Assembly (NCBI RefSeq): GCF_036226925.1
Contig: NZ_CP109031.1
Span: 2,046,001-2,110,000, forward strand
From: Streptomyces sp. NBC_00659
GTDB taxonomy: Bacteria > Actinomycetota > Actinomycetes > Streptomycetales > Streptomycetaceae
Direction of reading: 5' to 3'
DNA length: 64,000 bases
This document shows positions 33,028 to 42,217 of this stretch, one piece after another (the stretch's first letter is position 1; every line of letters starts with the position of its first letter). A model generated the notes under the pieces. That model saw only the letters and a list, made by a program, of their open reading frames with translations. It was not told the origin of the DNA and did no database searches. A program made the position numbers and the translations under genes.

Positions 33028-34383
33028 TCAGGACCGCCCTCTACCGAGGCGTTTCCTGGTCCACTCCACCGCGTCGGCGTACCGGGCCTCCGCGCCGTGC
33101 CGGGTCGGTGTGTAGTACTCCCGGTCCGCGAGCTCCTCGGGCGCGTACTGCTGGGCGGCGATGCCCTCGGGCAGGTCGTGCGGATACACGTACCCCTGGG
33201 CGTGCCCGAGCTTGGCCGCGCCCTTGTAGTGCCCGTCGCGCAGATGCGTCGGCACCGGGCCGGCGTGGCCCTTGCGCACGTCCTCCATGGCGGCGCCGAT
33301 GGCCATGGTCGCGGCGTTGGACTTCGGGGCCAGCGCGAGGGCGATCGTGGCGTGGCTCAGGGTGAGCGCGGCCTCGGGGAAGCCGATCATCGCGACGGCC
33401 TGGGCGGCGGCCACGGCTATGGGCAGCGCGTTCGGGTCGGCGAGGCCGATGTCCTCGCTGGCGGAGATCATCAGGCGGCGGGCGATGAAGCGGGGGTCCT
33501 CGCCCGCCTCGATCATCCGGGCCAGGTAGTGCAGGGCGGCGTCCACGTCGGAGCCGCGGATGGACTTGATGAGCGCGCTCGCCACGTCGTAGTGCTGGTC
33601 ACCGTCGCGGTCGTACTTCACGGCGGCGCGGTCGACCGTCTCCTCCAGCGTCTGGAGGGTGATCTCCGGCTCGCCCTTGTCGAGCGCGGCGCCGGCCGCG
33701 GCCTCCAGGGCCGTCAGGGCGCGGCGGGCGTCACCGCCGGCGATCCTCAGCAGGTGGTTCTCGGCGTCCCCGGGCAGGGCCACGGACTCCTTGAGGCCAC
33801 GTTCCGAGCCGAGCGCGCGGCGCAGCAGGCCGCGCAGGTCGTCGTCGGTGAGCGGTTCGAGGGTCAGGAGGAGGGAGCGGGAGAGCAGGGGCGAGATCAC
33901 CGAGAAGTACGGGTTCTCGGTGGTCGCCGCGATCAGGGTCACCCAGCGGTTCTCCACGGCGGGGAGCAGGGAGTCCTGCTGGGCCTTGCTGAAGCGGTGG
34001 ATCTCGTCCAGGAAGAGGACGGTCTCCTTGCCGTAGCCGCCGGTGGCGCGGCGGGCTCCTTCGATGACCGCGCGTACTTCCTTGACGCCCGCGGTGATCG
34101 CGGAGAGCTCGACGAAGCGCTTGTCGGTGGCCTTGGAGACGACGTACGCGAGGGTCGTCTTGCCGGTGCCCGGCGGGCCCCACAGGATCACCGAGGACGG
34201 TCCGGCGGGGCCGCCGCTCCCCTCGGCGACGAGTCTGCGCAGGGGCGAGCCCGGCTTCAGCAGATGCTGCTGTCCCACGACCTCGTCGAGGGTGCGCGGA
34301 CGCATCCGCACCGCCAGCGGGCTGGCGGACGGGTCCTTCTCCTGGCGCTCTTCGGCGGCGGCGGTGAACAGGTCGGGCTCCAC
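33028..34383 (-). CDS. rarA: Replication-associated recombination protein A (RarA/MgsA AAA+ ATPase)
   Basis: Clamp-loader-like ATPase acting at stalled replication forks. The 451-residue protein has Walker A GPPGTGKT at 69-76, Walker [17 protein letters not shown], a sensor 1 region [13 protein letters not shown], an arginine-finger region [13 protein letters not shown], and the RarA-specific tetramerisation C-terminus ([39 protein letters not shown]). The GTG at 34383 is the first usable start. It lies between rpsD and the VKOR gene. Confidence 0.95.
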   Translation of the reverse strand: MEPDLFTAAAEERQEKDPSASPLAVRMRPRTLDEVVGQQHLLKPGSPLRRLVAEGSGGPAGPSSVILWGPPGTGKTTLAYVVSKATDKRFVELSAITAGVKEVRAVIEGARRATGGYGKETVLFLDEIHRFSKAQQDSLLPAVENRWVTLIAATTENPYFSVISPLLSRSLLLTLEPLTDDDLRGLLRRALGSERGLKESVALPGDAENHLLRIAGGDARRALTALEAAAGAALDKGEPEITLQTLEETVDRAAVKYDRDGDQHYDVASALIKSIRGSDVDAALHYLARMIEAGEDPRFIARRLMISASEDIGLADPNALPIAVAAAQAVAMIGFPEAALTLSHATIALALAPKSNAATMAIGAAMEDVRKGHAGPVPTHLRDGHYKGAAKLGHAQGYVYPHDLPEGIAAQQYAPEELADREYYTPTRHGAEARYADAVEWTRKRLGRGRS

Positions 34384-34427
34384 GTCCGAAACCCTATGTC
34401 ACCCCGCTGACAATCCCCGCGGGACCG

Positions 34428-35066
34428 TCAGCTGGTCCAGAAGTCCCACCAGCGGGTCAGGATCAGCACGCCGATGATGCCGATGTGCAGCGTGGGCAGG
34501 ACCCAGGTGAACTCGCCGAAGAAGCTCTTGGCCCAGCGCGGGGCGGGCAGGAAGCCGTTGCGGACGTTGAAGGAGGTCACGTACCAGAACATGATGATCG
34601 TGGCGACCCAGGCCAGGTTGCACCACAGGCAGAGCGAGCCGATGCGGTACAGCGACTGGAACTGGAGCCAGGTGCAGAACGCGACGCCGAAGAGCGTGCC
34701 CGCGTTGAAGGTCAGCCAGTACCACCGGGGGAAGGCGGCCCGCGCGAGCAGGCTCATGCCGACGCAGATCACGATGCCGTAGGCGACGAGCCCCATCATG
34801 GGGTTCGGGAAGCCGAAGGCCGAGGCCTGGTCGCTCTTCATGATGTTGCCGCAGGAGACCACCGGGTTCAGGCTGCACCCCGGGACGAAGTTCGGGTTCT
34901 CCAGCAGCTTGAACTTGTCGATCGTGATGACCCACGAGGCAAGGAGACCGGCCGCACCCGTGATCACCAGCAGCACCGCGAGGGCGCGACTGCCGCCGGC
35001 CGTCCGCACAGCGGTGGCGGGGCGTTCCTGATCGGTCGGGACGTCCTTGACTGTCGTCTGGTTCAT
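34428..35066 (-). CDS. Vitamin K epoxide reductase (VKOR)-family membrane protein
   Basis: Polytopic membrane enzyme of 212 residues that in actinobacteria takes the place of DsbB: it passes electrons from a periplasmic DsbA-like thiol protein to quinone and so drives disulfide formation. The active-site CxxC is CLWC (Cys146 and Cys149) and the loop pair is Cys64 and Cys72 in GCSLNPVVSCGNIM, all four needed cysteines. Four to five membrane helices are visible (about 28-48, 92-110, 117-135, 146-165, 193-206). The ATG at 35066 gives a short cytosolic tail. No DsbA partner lies beside it. It is divergent from the ABC/two-component operon. Confidence 0.88.
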   Translation of the reverse strand: MNQTTVKDVPTDQERPATAVRTAGGSRALAVLLVITGAAGLLASWVITIDKFKLLENPNFVPGCSLNPVVSCGNIMKSDQASAFGFPNPMMGLVAYGIVICVGMSLLARAAFPRWYWLTFNAGTLFGVAFCTWLQFQSLYRIGSLCLWCNLAWVATIIMFWYVTSFNVRNGFLPAPRWAKSFFGEFTWVLPTLHIGIIGVLILTRWWDFWTS

Positions 35067-35130
35067 CACGCCGTTTCCGTAGCTTCGAAGGGGCCTGCGG
35101 GCAGGCTCATTGTGCCGCACCCGCCCGCTC

Positions 35131-35148
35131 GTCCACCGTTCGGTGGAC
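35131..35148 (+). promoter_or_regulatory. Perfect palindrome in front of the ABC/two-component operon
   Basis: GTCCACCGTTCGGTGGAC: two 8-base arms around TT. It lies in the 139-base divergent region, 58 bases before the ABC ATPase start and 65 bases before the VKOR start. A likely operator for the response regulator encoded in the same operon; it could equally serve VKOR. Confidence 0.65.
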
Positions 35149-35205
35149 ATAAGAAGGTACGCACGGTCGTTCCGGAGCGTTCGGTTCGGCGGGAGGCTCG
35201 CCGTC

Positions 35206-36072
35206 ATGACAACAGACGCGGACCGGCTCGTGGTGGACGTACGGGGACTGCGCAAGCGGTACGGGGACGTGACCGCCGTCGACGGCATCGATCTCGGCAT
35301 CCGGCAGGGCGAGGTGTTCGGCCTGCTCGGACCCAACGGGGCGGGCAAGAGCACCACCGTGGAGATCCTCCAGGGCAACCGGCGGCGGGACGCGGGCGAG
35401 GTCTCCGTGCTCGGCTCGGACCCGGCGACCGCCACGCGCGCGTGGCGGTCCCGTGTCGGAATCGTCTGGCAGGACGAATCCGCGCCCGCCGAGTTGACGG
35501 TGGGCGAGACGGTGAGGCATTTCTCCCGTTATTACCCGAATCACCGTGATCCGGAGGAGGTCATCGGCCTGGTCGGCCTGGAGGAGAAGGCGGGCAGCCG
35601 GATCAAGTCGCTCTCGGGCGGCCAGCGGCGACGGCTCGATGTCGCCCTCGGGGTGATCGGCGGCCCCGAACTGCTGCTCCTGGACGAGCCGACGACGGGC
35701 TTCGACCCGGCGGCGCGACGGCAGTTCTGGGACCTGATCCGCAAGCTGGCCGACGAGGGCACGACGATCCTCCTGACCACGCACTACCTGGAGGAGGCGG
35801 AGTCCCTCGCGGACCGGCTGGCGGTCGTCGCGCGGGGCCGTGTCGTCGCCGAGGGCGACCCGGCCGCGCTCCGCGAGCGCTTCGGCACCGGGGCGACGGT
35901 CGAGTGGACGGAGGCCGACGGCAGCCCGCGCAGCGAACGCACGGACACCCCCACCAGGACCGTCGCCGCGCTCACGCGCCGCTTCGACGGGGAGATCCCG
36001 GGGCTCCGGGTGAGCCGCCCCACCCTGGAGGACGTCTATCTGCGACTGACCGGCCCGGAGGACGCGCGATGA
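35206..36072 (+). CDS. ABC transporter ATP-binding protein (ABC-2/drug exporter type)
   Basis: ATPase of 288 residues that powers the membrane protein encoded next. Walker A is GPNGAGKST at 42-50, the signature is LSGGQRRRL, and Walker B is LLLLDEPTTGFD followed by the switch histidine in LLTTHYLEEAE. The C-terminal 70 residues (TGATVEWTEADG onward) form the extra domain seen in DrrA/CcmA-like exporters. The ATG at 35206 has a GGGAGG ribosome-binding site 9 bases upstream. It is the first gene of a four-gene operon with all junctions overlapping by 4 bases. The substrate is not known; such systems often confer resistance to membrane-active compounds. Confidence 0.93.
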   Translation: MTTDADRLVVDVRGLRKRYGDVTAVDGIDLGIRQGEVFGLLGPNGAGKSTTVEILQGNRRRDAGEVSVLGSDPATATRAWRSRVGIVWQDESAPAELTVGETVRHFSRYYPNHRDPEEVIGLVGLEEKAGSRIKSLSGGQRRRLDVALGVIGGPELLLLDEPTTGFDPAARRQFWDLIRKLADEGTTILLTTHYLEEAESLADRLAVVARGRVVAEGDPAALRERFGTGATVEWTEADGSPRSERTDTPTRTVAALTRRFDGEIPGLRVSRPTLEDVYLRLTGPEDAR

Positions 36073-36914
36073 CCACGACCGACGTACGACCGGGCACGAA
36101 GAACGCGTCCGGCCGGCTGCCCGGCGCCTGGGGACTGGGGCTGCGCCGCGGCGGCCTGGAGCTCCGGCAGTTCTTCCGCCAGCGCGACCAGGTGGTGTTC
36201 ACCTTCGCCTTCCCGGTCGTCTTCCTGTTCCTGTTCGCGTCGATCTTCAGCGACGACGTGGCGGGCGCGGGCATCACCGCCTCCCAGCTGTACGTCCCGG
36301 CGATGATGGCCGCGGGCATCATGTCGACCAGCTTCCAGTCCCTCGGCATCTCGATCGCGATCGAGCGGGACGAGAAGGTGCTGCGCCGGCTGCGCGGGAC
36401 ACCGATGCCTCCGGCCGCGTACTTCCTCGGCAAGATATGGCTGGTTCTCGCGACCGGCGCCCTGGAGACGGCGATCCTGCTCCTCGTCGGCACCTCTCTG
36501 TACGACGTCGACCTGCCCTCGGACCCCGGCAAGTGGGCGGACTTCGCCTGGATCTTCGTGCTGGGGCTCACGGCCTGCGCCCTGCTCGGCATCGCGATCA
36601 GTACGGTCCCGAAGTCGGGCAGGAGTGCCACGTCGGTGGTCGTCCTGCCCTTCCTGGTCCTCCAGTTCATCTCCGGCGTCTACATCGCCATCGACACCAT
36701 CCCCGACTGGATGCTGAACATCGGCGCGCTGTTCCCCCTCAAGTGGATGTGCCAGGGGCTGCGCGGGGTGTTCCTGCCCGAGTCCGCCAAGGTCCTCGAA
36801 CAGGCGGGAGGCTGGGAGTTCGGGCGGATCGCCCTGGTGCTCGGGGCATGGTGCGTCGGAGGATTGCTGCTGTGCCTGCTGACCTTCCGCTGGAAGAACC
36901 GGCGCGACGGATGA
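36069..36914 (+). CDS. ABC-2 type transporter permease
   Basis: Membrane partner of the upstream ATPase, 281 residues. About six membrane helices can be seen (for example VVFTFAFPVVFLFLFASIF near residue 43, then LVLATGALETAILLLVG, FAWIFVLGLTACALLGIAI, SVVVLPFLVLQFISGVYIAI and IALVLGAWCVGGLLLCLLTF). The ABC-2 pattern of a charged linker (ERDEKVLRRLRGTPMPP) between helices 2 and 3 is present. The start ATG overlaps the ATPase stop codon (ATGA) and its own stop overlaps the kinase start (ATGA). Confidence 0.92.
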   Translation: MTTTDVRPGTKNASGRLPGAWGLGLRRGGLELRQFFRQRDQVVFTFAFPVVFLFLFASIFSDDVAGAGITASQLYVPAMMAAGIMSTSFQSLGISIAIERDEKVLRRLRGTPMPPAAYFLGKIWLVLATGALETAILLLVGTSLYDVDLPSDPGKWADFAWIFVLGLTACALLGIAISTVPKSGRSATSVVVLPFLVLQFISGVYIAIDTIPDWMLNIGALFPLKWMCQGLRGVFLPESAKVLEQAGGWEFGRIALVLGAWCVGGLLLCLLTFRWKNRRDG

Positions 36915-38182
36915 GGGCTCCGGCCGCGCGCCCCGGCCCGGCGCCGGACGCACCGCGTCCGGCGCCGGAGCCGGACGGTGCTCAGGGGCGTCCCGCGCCG
37001 GGCGGGGCCCGCGCTTCGAACACCTGGGAGCTCTCGTTCCGGCTCTGGGACGCGTACTTCGCGGTCGTGTGGGTGGCCACCCTGGTGTTCGTGCTCGGCA
37101 CGGCCCACCCCGGGTTCCACGTCCGACTCGCGGCCGGCGGGCTCCTTCTGCTGCTGATCCCCTGGTATCTGCTGGTCGGGCGCCCGGTCCTCACCTCCGG
37201 CGCCCCCGACGAGCGCCGCGCCCTCGGCTACATCGCGGGCGCGGTCCTGCTGTTCCTGCCTCCCGGAGTACTGGTCGGTGAGACCCGGCTGATGACCTTC
37301 GCGCTCATCCCCCAGTGCTTCAACGCGCTGCGGCTGCGCCGGGCACTCGCCGCCACGACCGTCATCAACATCGCGCCGGTGGCGGGCTGGGCCCTGCTGT
37401 GGCGGCCCGAGGGACAGGTCCTCTTCTTCAACACGGTCTTCGCCGTGGTCACGCTCGTGTTCTCGACGGCCATGGGCAGCTGGATCATCCGCATCATGGA
37501 GCAGAGCCGGGAACGGGCCGCGCTGATCACCGAGTTGGACGCCAGCCGCCACGAGATCGCCCGGCTCTCGGCCGCGCACGGAGCGCTGGCGGAGCGCGAA
37601 CGGTTCTCCAGGGAGATCCACGACACCCTCGCCCAGGGCTTCACCAGCCTGCTGATGCTGGTCCAGGCCGTCGAGGCCGAGCTCGACCACGACCTGCCGC
37701 AGGCCCGCCGCCATCTGGCCCTGATGGACGAGACCGCCCGGCAGAACCTCGCCGAGGCACGGGCCCTGGTGACCGGGGGCACGCCCGCCGACCTGGACGG
37801 CGCCACGCTGCCCGACGCGCTGCGCCGGCTGGCCGCCCGCCATGACGCGAGCCTCGACGTGACCGGACCGGTACGGCCCCTGCCCGCGGGCCCCGAAGTG
37901 GTGATCCTCCGCTCGTGCCAGGAGGCGCTGACCAACGCCCGCAAGCACGCCGGGAGTTCCCCCGCCGTCGCGGTCGCCCTGACCTACACCGCCGACTCGC
38001 TGGCCCTCTCCGTACGCGACGACGGCAGGGGTTTCGACCCCGGTGTGCCGGTCGGCGGGTACGGTCTTGCGGGGCTGCGCGCGCGGGCGGCCGAGGTGGG
38101 CGGTACCGCGCTGATCCGCAGCGCGCCGGGCGACGGCACGACCGTCACCGTGCGCCTGCCCGTCCCCAGGAGTGACGCGTGA
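36911..38182 (+). CDS. Two-component sensor histidine kinase (DesK/NarL-type partner)
   Basis: Membrane kinase of 423 residues. A proline-rich N-terminus (1-38) is followed by about five or six membrane helices (to about residue 200) with no large external domain, so it probably senses the membrane or works through the transporter. The HisKA_3 motif is FSREIHDTLAQGF with the phospho-acceptor His237. The ATPase part has the N box SCQEALTNARKHA, DDGRGFDPG and GYGLAGLRARA, ending in GDGTTVTVRLPV. Translation is coupled on both sides by 4-base overlaps. Confidence 0.93.
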   Translation: MRAPAARPGPAPDAPRPAPEPDGAQGRPAPGGARASNTWELSFRLWDAYFAVVWVATLVFVLGTAHPGFHVRLAAGGLLLLLIPWYLLVGRPVLTSGAPDERRALGYIAGAVLLFLPPGVLVGETRLMTFALIPQCFNALRLRRALAATTVINIAPVAGWALLWRPEGQVLFFNTVFAVVTLVFSTAMGSWIIRIMEQSRERAALITELDASRHEIARLSAAHGALAERERFSREIHDTLAQGFTSLLMLVQAVEAELDHDLPQARRHLALMDETARQNLAEARALVTGGTPADLDGATLPDALRRLAARHDASLDVTGPVRPLPAGPEVVILRSCQEALTNARKHAGSSPAVAVALTYTADSLALSVRDDGRGFDPGVPVGGYGLAGLRARAAEVGGTALIRSAPGDGTTVTVRLPVPRSDA

Positions 38183-38802
38183 TCCGGATCATCCTCGCCG
38201 ACGACCATCCCGTCGTACGCGAAGGGCTGCGCGCGATGCTCAGCGCGGAGCCCGATCTCGAGGTGGTCGCCGACGCGTCCAGTGGGCCCCGCGCGGAGGC
38301 GCTGGCCGCCGAACTCCGGCCCGACATCGTGCTCATGGACCTGCGGATGCCCGAGGGCGGGGGCGTCGACGCGATCGAGCGGATGACGCGGACCGGGCTG
38401 CCCTGCCGGGTGATCGTGCTGACGACGTACGAGACGGACCGGGACATCCTGCGGGCGGTGGAGGCCGGGGCCGCGGGATATCTGCTGAAGGATCTGCCCC
38501 GTGCCGAACTGGCGGACGCCGTACGGGCCGCCGCGCGGGGCGAGACCGTGCTGGCCCCGTCCGTCGCGGCCCGGCTGGTCGATCAGCTCCGTACCAGGCC
38601 GGAGCGGCCCCGCCTCTCCGCGCGGGAGACCGCCGTGCTGCGACTGGTGGCCGAGGGCTGCACGAACGCGGAGATCGGACGCCGGCTCTTCATCGGCGAG
38701 TCCACCGTGAAGACGCATCTGCTGCGGGCCTTCGGGAAGCTGGGCGTGGACGACCGGACGGCCGCGGTGACGAGCGCGATGCGCTTCGGGCTGCTGGAGT
38801 GA
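38179..38802 (+). CDS. Two-component response regulator, NarL/LuxR family
   Basis: DNA-binding partner of the upstream kinase, 207 residues. The receiver domain has the acidic pair Asp8/Asp9 (LADDHPVVREGL), the phosphorylated Asp54 (LMDLRMPEGGG), the threonine in VLTTYET and the lysine in YLLKDLP. The C-terminal LuxR-type helix-turn-helix is SARETAVLRLVAEGCTNAEI followed by RRLFIGESTVKTHL. The GTG at 38179 overlaps the kinase stop codon (GTGA). It probably controls the whole operon through the palindrome at 35131. Confidence 0.95.
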   Translation: MIRIILADDHPVVREGLRAMLSAEPDLEVVADASSGPRAEALAAELRPDIVLMDLRMPEGGGVDAIERMTRTGLPCRVIVLTTYETDRDILRAVEAGAAGYLLKDLPRAELADAVRAAARGETVLAPSVAARLVDQLRTRPERPRLSARETAVLRLVAEGCTNAEIGRRLFIGESTVKTHLLRAFGKLGVDDRTAAVTSAMRFGLLE

Positions 38803-38835
38803 GGCTCCCCCGGCCTGTCCCGCCGCTTCCCCGAG

Positions 38836-38871
38836 GCCGGTGGGGCTGAAGAGTCCTCCAGCCCCACCGGC
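38836..38871 (+). terminator. Terminator of the ABC/two-component operon
   Basis: A perfect 13-bp stem (GCCGGTGGGGCTG with its complement) around a 10-base loop, 33 bases after the response regulator stop codon. Confidence 0.75.
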
Positions 38872-38906
38872 GTTCGCGGAGATTGGTCCGGGGTGGAGCC
38901 CCCGGG

Positions 38907-38934
38907 GCCGGACGGACGGCAGAAAGCGTCCGGC
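38907..38934. terminator. Additional stem-loop in the gap before hisS
   Basis: GCCGGACG pairs with CGTCCGGC around a 12-base loop in the 292-base gap between two converging transcripts. It may back up either terminator. Confidence 0.35.
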
Positions 38935-39020
38935 CGACACCGGCGGGCCCGGCGTCACCGACGCCGAGACCGCCACCTCCCCGGGAGAACCCCGTCGCAG
39001 GAGTCGGCCCGATGCCTGAC

Positions 39021-39042
39021 CGGGCCGGCCGGGAGACCGGCC
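39021..39042 (-). terminator. hisS terminator candidate
   Basis: GGGCCGG/CCGGCCC with an 8-base loop, 53 bases after the hisS stop codon on the minus strand. Confidence 0.45.
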
Positions 39043-39094
39043 CTGGCAGGGCGGCCGCCGAGGCGGGAGGATCCGTCTCGGCCCAGGCTCGCCC

Positions 39095-40357
39095 TCAGGC
39101 CAGGCGCGACCGCAGTTCGGCCACGATCGCGTCGACCGCGACCGCAGCCTGCTCCCCGGACTCCATGTCCTTGAGCTGCACGACACCCTCGGCGAGGTCA
39201 CGCTCACCGGCGACGACCGTGAAGCGGGCCCCGCTGCGGTTCGCGTTCTTCATCGCGCCCTTGAGCCCCTTCGCGCCGTACGAGAAGTCGGCGGCGACGC
39301 CGAGCCTGCGCAGTTCGGTGACCACACCGAAGAGCACCCGGCGGGCCTCCTCCCCGAGCGGCACCGCGAACACACTGGTGGCCGCGGGGAGTTCGAGCTC
39401 CACGCCCTCCGCCTCCAGCGCCAGCACCGTACGGTCGACGCCCAGCGCCCAGCCGACGGACGGCAGCGCGGGGCCGCCGATCATCTCGGACAGCCCGTCG
39501 TAGCGGCCGCCGCCGCCGACCGCGGACTGCGAGCCGAGACCGTCGTGCACGAACTCGAAGGTCGTGCGCGTGTAGTAGTCCAGACCGCGCACCAGCTTCG
39601 CGTCGTCCTCGAAGGAGACGCCCGCGGCCGTGATCAGGTCGCGCACCTCCTCGTGGTACGCCTTGCAGGCGTCACAGAGGTAGTCACGCAGCAACGGCGC
39701 CCCGCCGAGCTGCTTCTGGACGTCCTCGCGCTTGTCGTCGAGCACGCGCAGCGGGTTGATCTCCGCGCGGCGCAGCGTGTCCTCGTCGAGTTCCAGGCCG
39801 CGCAGGAAGTCCTGCAGCGCGGCCCGGTACACGGGACGGCACTCCTTGTCGCCCAGGCTGTTGAGCAGGATGCGGAAGTTCCGCAGACCCAGCGAGCGGT
39901 ACGCCTGGTCGGCCAGGATGATGAGCTCGGCGTCGAGCGCCGGGTCCTCGGCTCCGATCGCCTCGGCGCCCACCTGGGAGAAGTGGCGGTAACGGCCCTT
40001 CTGGGGGCGCTCGTAGCGGTAGTACGAGCCCGAGTACCAGAGCTTGACGGGGAGGTTGCCGGTCTTGTGCAGGTTGGCCTCGAGGGCCGCGCGCAGCACG
40101 GAGGCGGTGCCCTCCGGACGCAGGGCCAGCCTGTCGCCGCCCTTGGTCTCGAAGGCGTACATCTCCTTGGTCACGATGTCGGTGGACTCACCGACACCGC
40201 GGGCGAACAGTTCGACGTTCTCGAAACCGGGCGTCTCGACGTAGCCGTAGCCGGAGTTGCGCAGCGGGGCCGCGATGGCCTCGCGTACAGCGAGGTACTT
40301 GGCGCTGTCCGGCGGAATGAGGTCGTACGTGCCCTTGGGGGCCCTGAAGGTGCTCAC
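39095..40357 (-). CDS. hisS: Histidyl-tRNA synthetase
   Basis: Class II synthetase for histidine, 420 residues. Motif 2 region [19 protein letters not shown], the histidine-specific motif [30 protein letters not shown] and motif 3 [12 protein letters not shown] are all visible; the C-terminal anticodon-binding domain follows from about residue 320. The GTG at 40357 gives the conserved beginning [17 protein letters not shown]; the open frame upstream is not conserved and the ribosome-binding site is weak. It follows the metallo-hydrolase gene by 10 bases, a common actinobacterial pair. Confidence 0.97.
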   Translation of the reverse strand: MSTFRAPKGTYDLIPPDSAKYLAVREAIAAPLRNSGYGYVETPGFENVELFARGVGESTDIVTKEMYAFETKGGDRLALRPEGTASVLRAALEANLHKTGNLPVKLWYSGSYYRYERPQKGRYRHFSQVGAEAIGAEDPALDAELIILADQAYRSLGLRNFRILLNSLGDKECRPVYRAALQDFLRGLELDEDTLRRAEINPLRVLDDKREDVQKQLGGAPLLRDYLCDACKAYHEEVRDLITAAGVSFEDDAKLVRGLDYYTRTTFEFVHDGLGSQSAVGGGGRYDGLSEMIGGPALPSVGWALGVDRTVLALEAEGVELELPAATSVFAVPLGEEARRVLFGVVTELRRLGVAADFSYGAKGLKGAMKNANRSGARFTVVAGERDLAEGVVQLKDMESGEQAAVAVDAIVAELRSRLA

Positions 40358-40367
40358 GGAAGTCTGG

Positions 40368-41081
40368 TCACATTCCTCGTCGAGGAGCGGAGTTCGGGTC
40401 CGCTCCCAGGCCGGCGGCCACCTGCCGCAGATACGGGTTGGTGGCGCGTTCCTGGCCGATGGTCGTCTGGGGGCCGTGGCCGGACAGCACCACGGTCGAG
40501 TCGTCGAGCGGCAGGCACACACGGCCCAGCGAGTCGAGCATCTCGTCCATGCTGCCGCCCGGCAGGTCGGTGCGTCCGATGGAGCCGGCGAAGAGCAGAT
40601 CCCCGGAGAAGAACACGGACGGGATCTCCGCGCTCTCGGGCATCCGGAAGGTCACCGACCCCTTCGTATGGCCCGGCGTGTGCGCGACGGAGAGGTCGAG
40701 GCCCGCCAGCTTCAGCTCCGCGCCGTCGGTCAGCGTCCGCACGTCGTCGGGCTCCCCCACGGTCAGCTCGCCCATCAGCGGCATGCCGATGGACCGGCCG
40801 AGCGCCTTCTCGGGGTCGCTCATCATGTACCGGTCCTCGGGGTGGATCCAGGCCGGAACGTCGTGCGCTCCGCACACCGGGACGACCGAGGCGACGTGGT
40901 CGATGTGGCCATGGGTGAGGATGACCGCGACGGGCTTGAGCCGATGCTTCTTGAGCGCGTCCTCGACTCCCTGGGCGGCCTGATGGCCCGGGTCGATGAT
41001 CACGCACTCCTCACCCGCGGCGGGGGCGACCAGGTAACAGTTGGTCCCCCAGGCCCCGGCGGGGAACCCGGCAATGAGCAC
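40368..41081 (-). CDS. Metallo-beta-lactamase-fold hydrolase (glyoxalase II-like)
   Basis: The 237-residue protein has the metal motif THGHIDHV (HxHxDH), a further metal histidine in [12 protein letters not shown], an aspartate in [19 protein letters not shown], and a last histidine in [11 protein letters not shown]. This set is that of glyoxalase II and related thioester hydrolases. The real substrate is not known; S-lactoyl-mycothiol or another thioester would suit an actinobacterium, but that is a guess. The GTG at 41081 with GAAGGAC upstream gives the conserved [17 protein letters not shown] beginning. It is coupled to hisS and divergent from the cyclophilin gene. Confidence 0.9.
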   Translation of the reverse strand: MLIAGFPAGAWGTNCYLVAPAAGEECVIIDPGHQAAQGVEDALKKHRLKPVAVILTHGHIDHVASVVPVCGAHDVPAWIHPEDRYMMSDPEKALGRSIGMPLMGELTVGEPDDVRTLTDGAELKLAGLDLSVAHTPGHTKGSVTFRMPESAEIPSVFFSGDLLFAGSIGRTDLPGGSMDEMLDSLGRVCLPLDDSTVVLSGHGPQTTIGQERATNPYLRQVAAGLGADPNSAPRRGM

Positions 41082-41260
41082 GATCGTCCTTCGTGGTGGC
41101 GTACGCGCGAGCGTCGTACGGGCGGGCGGCTGTGGATCAGAGCCTACCGGCGCTGCCGATTCCTCAGCTAACCCATATACGGTACGGGTCACACGCAGGC
41201 GGTCGGCTCAGGCGACGCACGCGTCCCACTCGACGTACGAGACGCACGAGGAGAAACCCG

Positions 41261-42082
41261 GTGGTCAGCCAGGAACAGCGGCGGCGTCAGCTCGCCCGGG
41301 AGAAGTTCTTGCGACAGCAGCAGCGCCGCACATCCGCTCGACGAAGGACCCATACACGTAACGCGGTGATCGCGGCGGTCGTCGGCGTGGTCGTCGCGGG
41401 CGGTGCGACGGCGTACGCGACCGGGGTCTTCGAGAGCGACGGGAAGAAGGCCAACGCGGGCGCCGAGGCGACGCCCAGCGCGACGCCGACGAGCAAGGCG
41501 CCCGATCCGTGCGAGAAGCCCGCAGAGGGCCAGGTGAAGTCGCTCACGTGGAAGAAGGAGCCGGCGGTCACCATCGACAAGGCCGCCGCCTACACCATGA
41601 AGATGGCGACGACCTGCGGCGACATCGACATCGCTCTCAAGGCGTCCGCCGCCCCGCACACGGTGAACTCGTTCGCGTTCCTCGCCGGCAAGGGCTATTT
41701 CGACCACACCAAGTGCCACCGGCTCACCACCAACGGGATCTACGTCCTTCAGTGCGGTGACCCGACGGCCCAGGGCAGCGGCGGTCCCGGCTACACGATC
41801 CCGGACGAGAACCTGAAGGACACGACGCTCAAGGGCAACGTGTACCCGGCGGGCACGATCGCCATGGCCAACACCGGGCAGAAGCACACCGGCGGCAGCC
41901 AGTTCTTCCTGGTGTACCAGGACAGTCAGCTTCCGCCCAGCTACACACCGTTCGGAACTATTTCCAAGTCCGGCATGACGGTCCTGAAGAAGATCGCGGC
42001 CGCCGGTGAGAACACGGGTCAGGGCGACGGCGCACCGAACGCGACCGTCGTCGTCAACAAGCTGACCGTGACGAAATCCTGA
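41261..42082 (+). CDS. Membrane-anchored cyclophilin-type peptidyl-prolyl isomerase
   Basis: Predicted to help fold exported proteins outside the membrane. The 273-residue protein has a basic cytosolic start (SQEQRRRQLAREKFLRQQQ), one membrane helix at about residues 35-54, an Ala/Thr/Pro linker, and a cyclophilin domain from about residue 105: FDHTKCHRLTTNGIYVLQCGD matches the catalytic region (usually FHRVI..FMIQGGD) and QFFLVYQDSQLPPSYTPFG the second signature. The catalytic arginine is kept (HRLTT), while QGGD is changed to QCGD. The GTG at 41261 has a strong GAGGAGA site. No clear lipoprotein signal. Confidence 0.88.
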   Translation: MVSQEQRRRQLAREKFLRQQQRRTSARRRTHTRNAVIAAVVGVVVAGGATAYATGVFESDGKKANAGAEATPSATPTSKAPDPCEKPAEGQVKSLTWKKEPAVTIDKAAAYTMKMATTCGDIDIALKASAAPHTVNSFAFLAGKGYFDHTKCHRLTTNGIYVLQCGDPTAQGSGGPGYTIPDENLKDTTLKGNVYPAGTIAMANTGQKHTGGSQFFLVYQDSQLPPSYTPFGTISKSGMTVLKKIAAAGENTGQGDGAPNATVVVNKLTVTKS

Positions 42083-42217
42083 CCGTCAGCTGCTGAATTT
42101 CGGTCGCGCGGGATGCGGACAGCCGCCCCGCCGGTCGCCTATGTTGGCCGTGACGAAACTGTGGACGATGCCAGGGGGCCCTGAAGCCCCACACAGGCAT
42201 CATGTGGAGGAGGCGCT

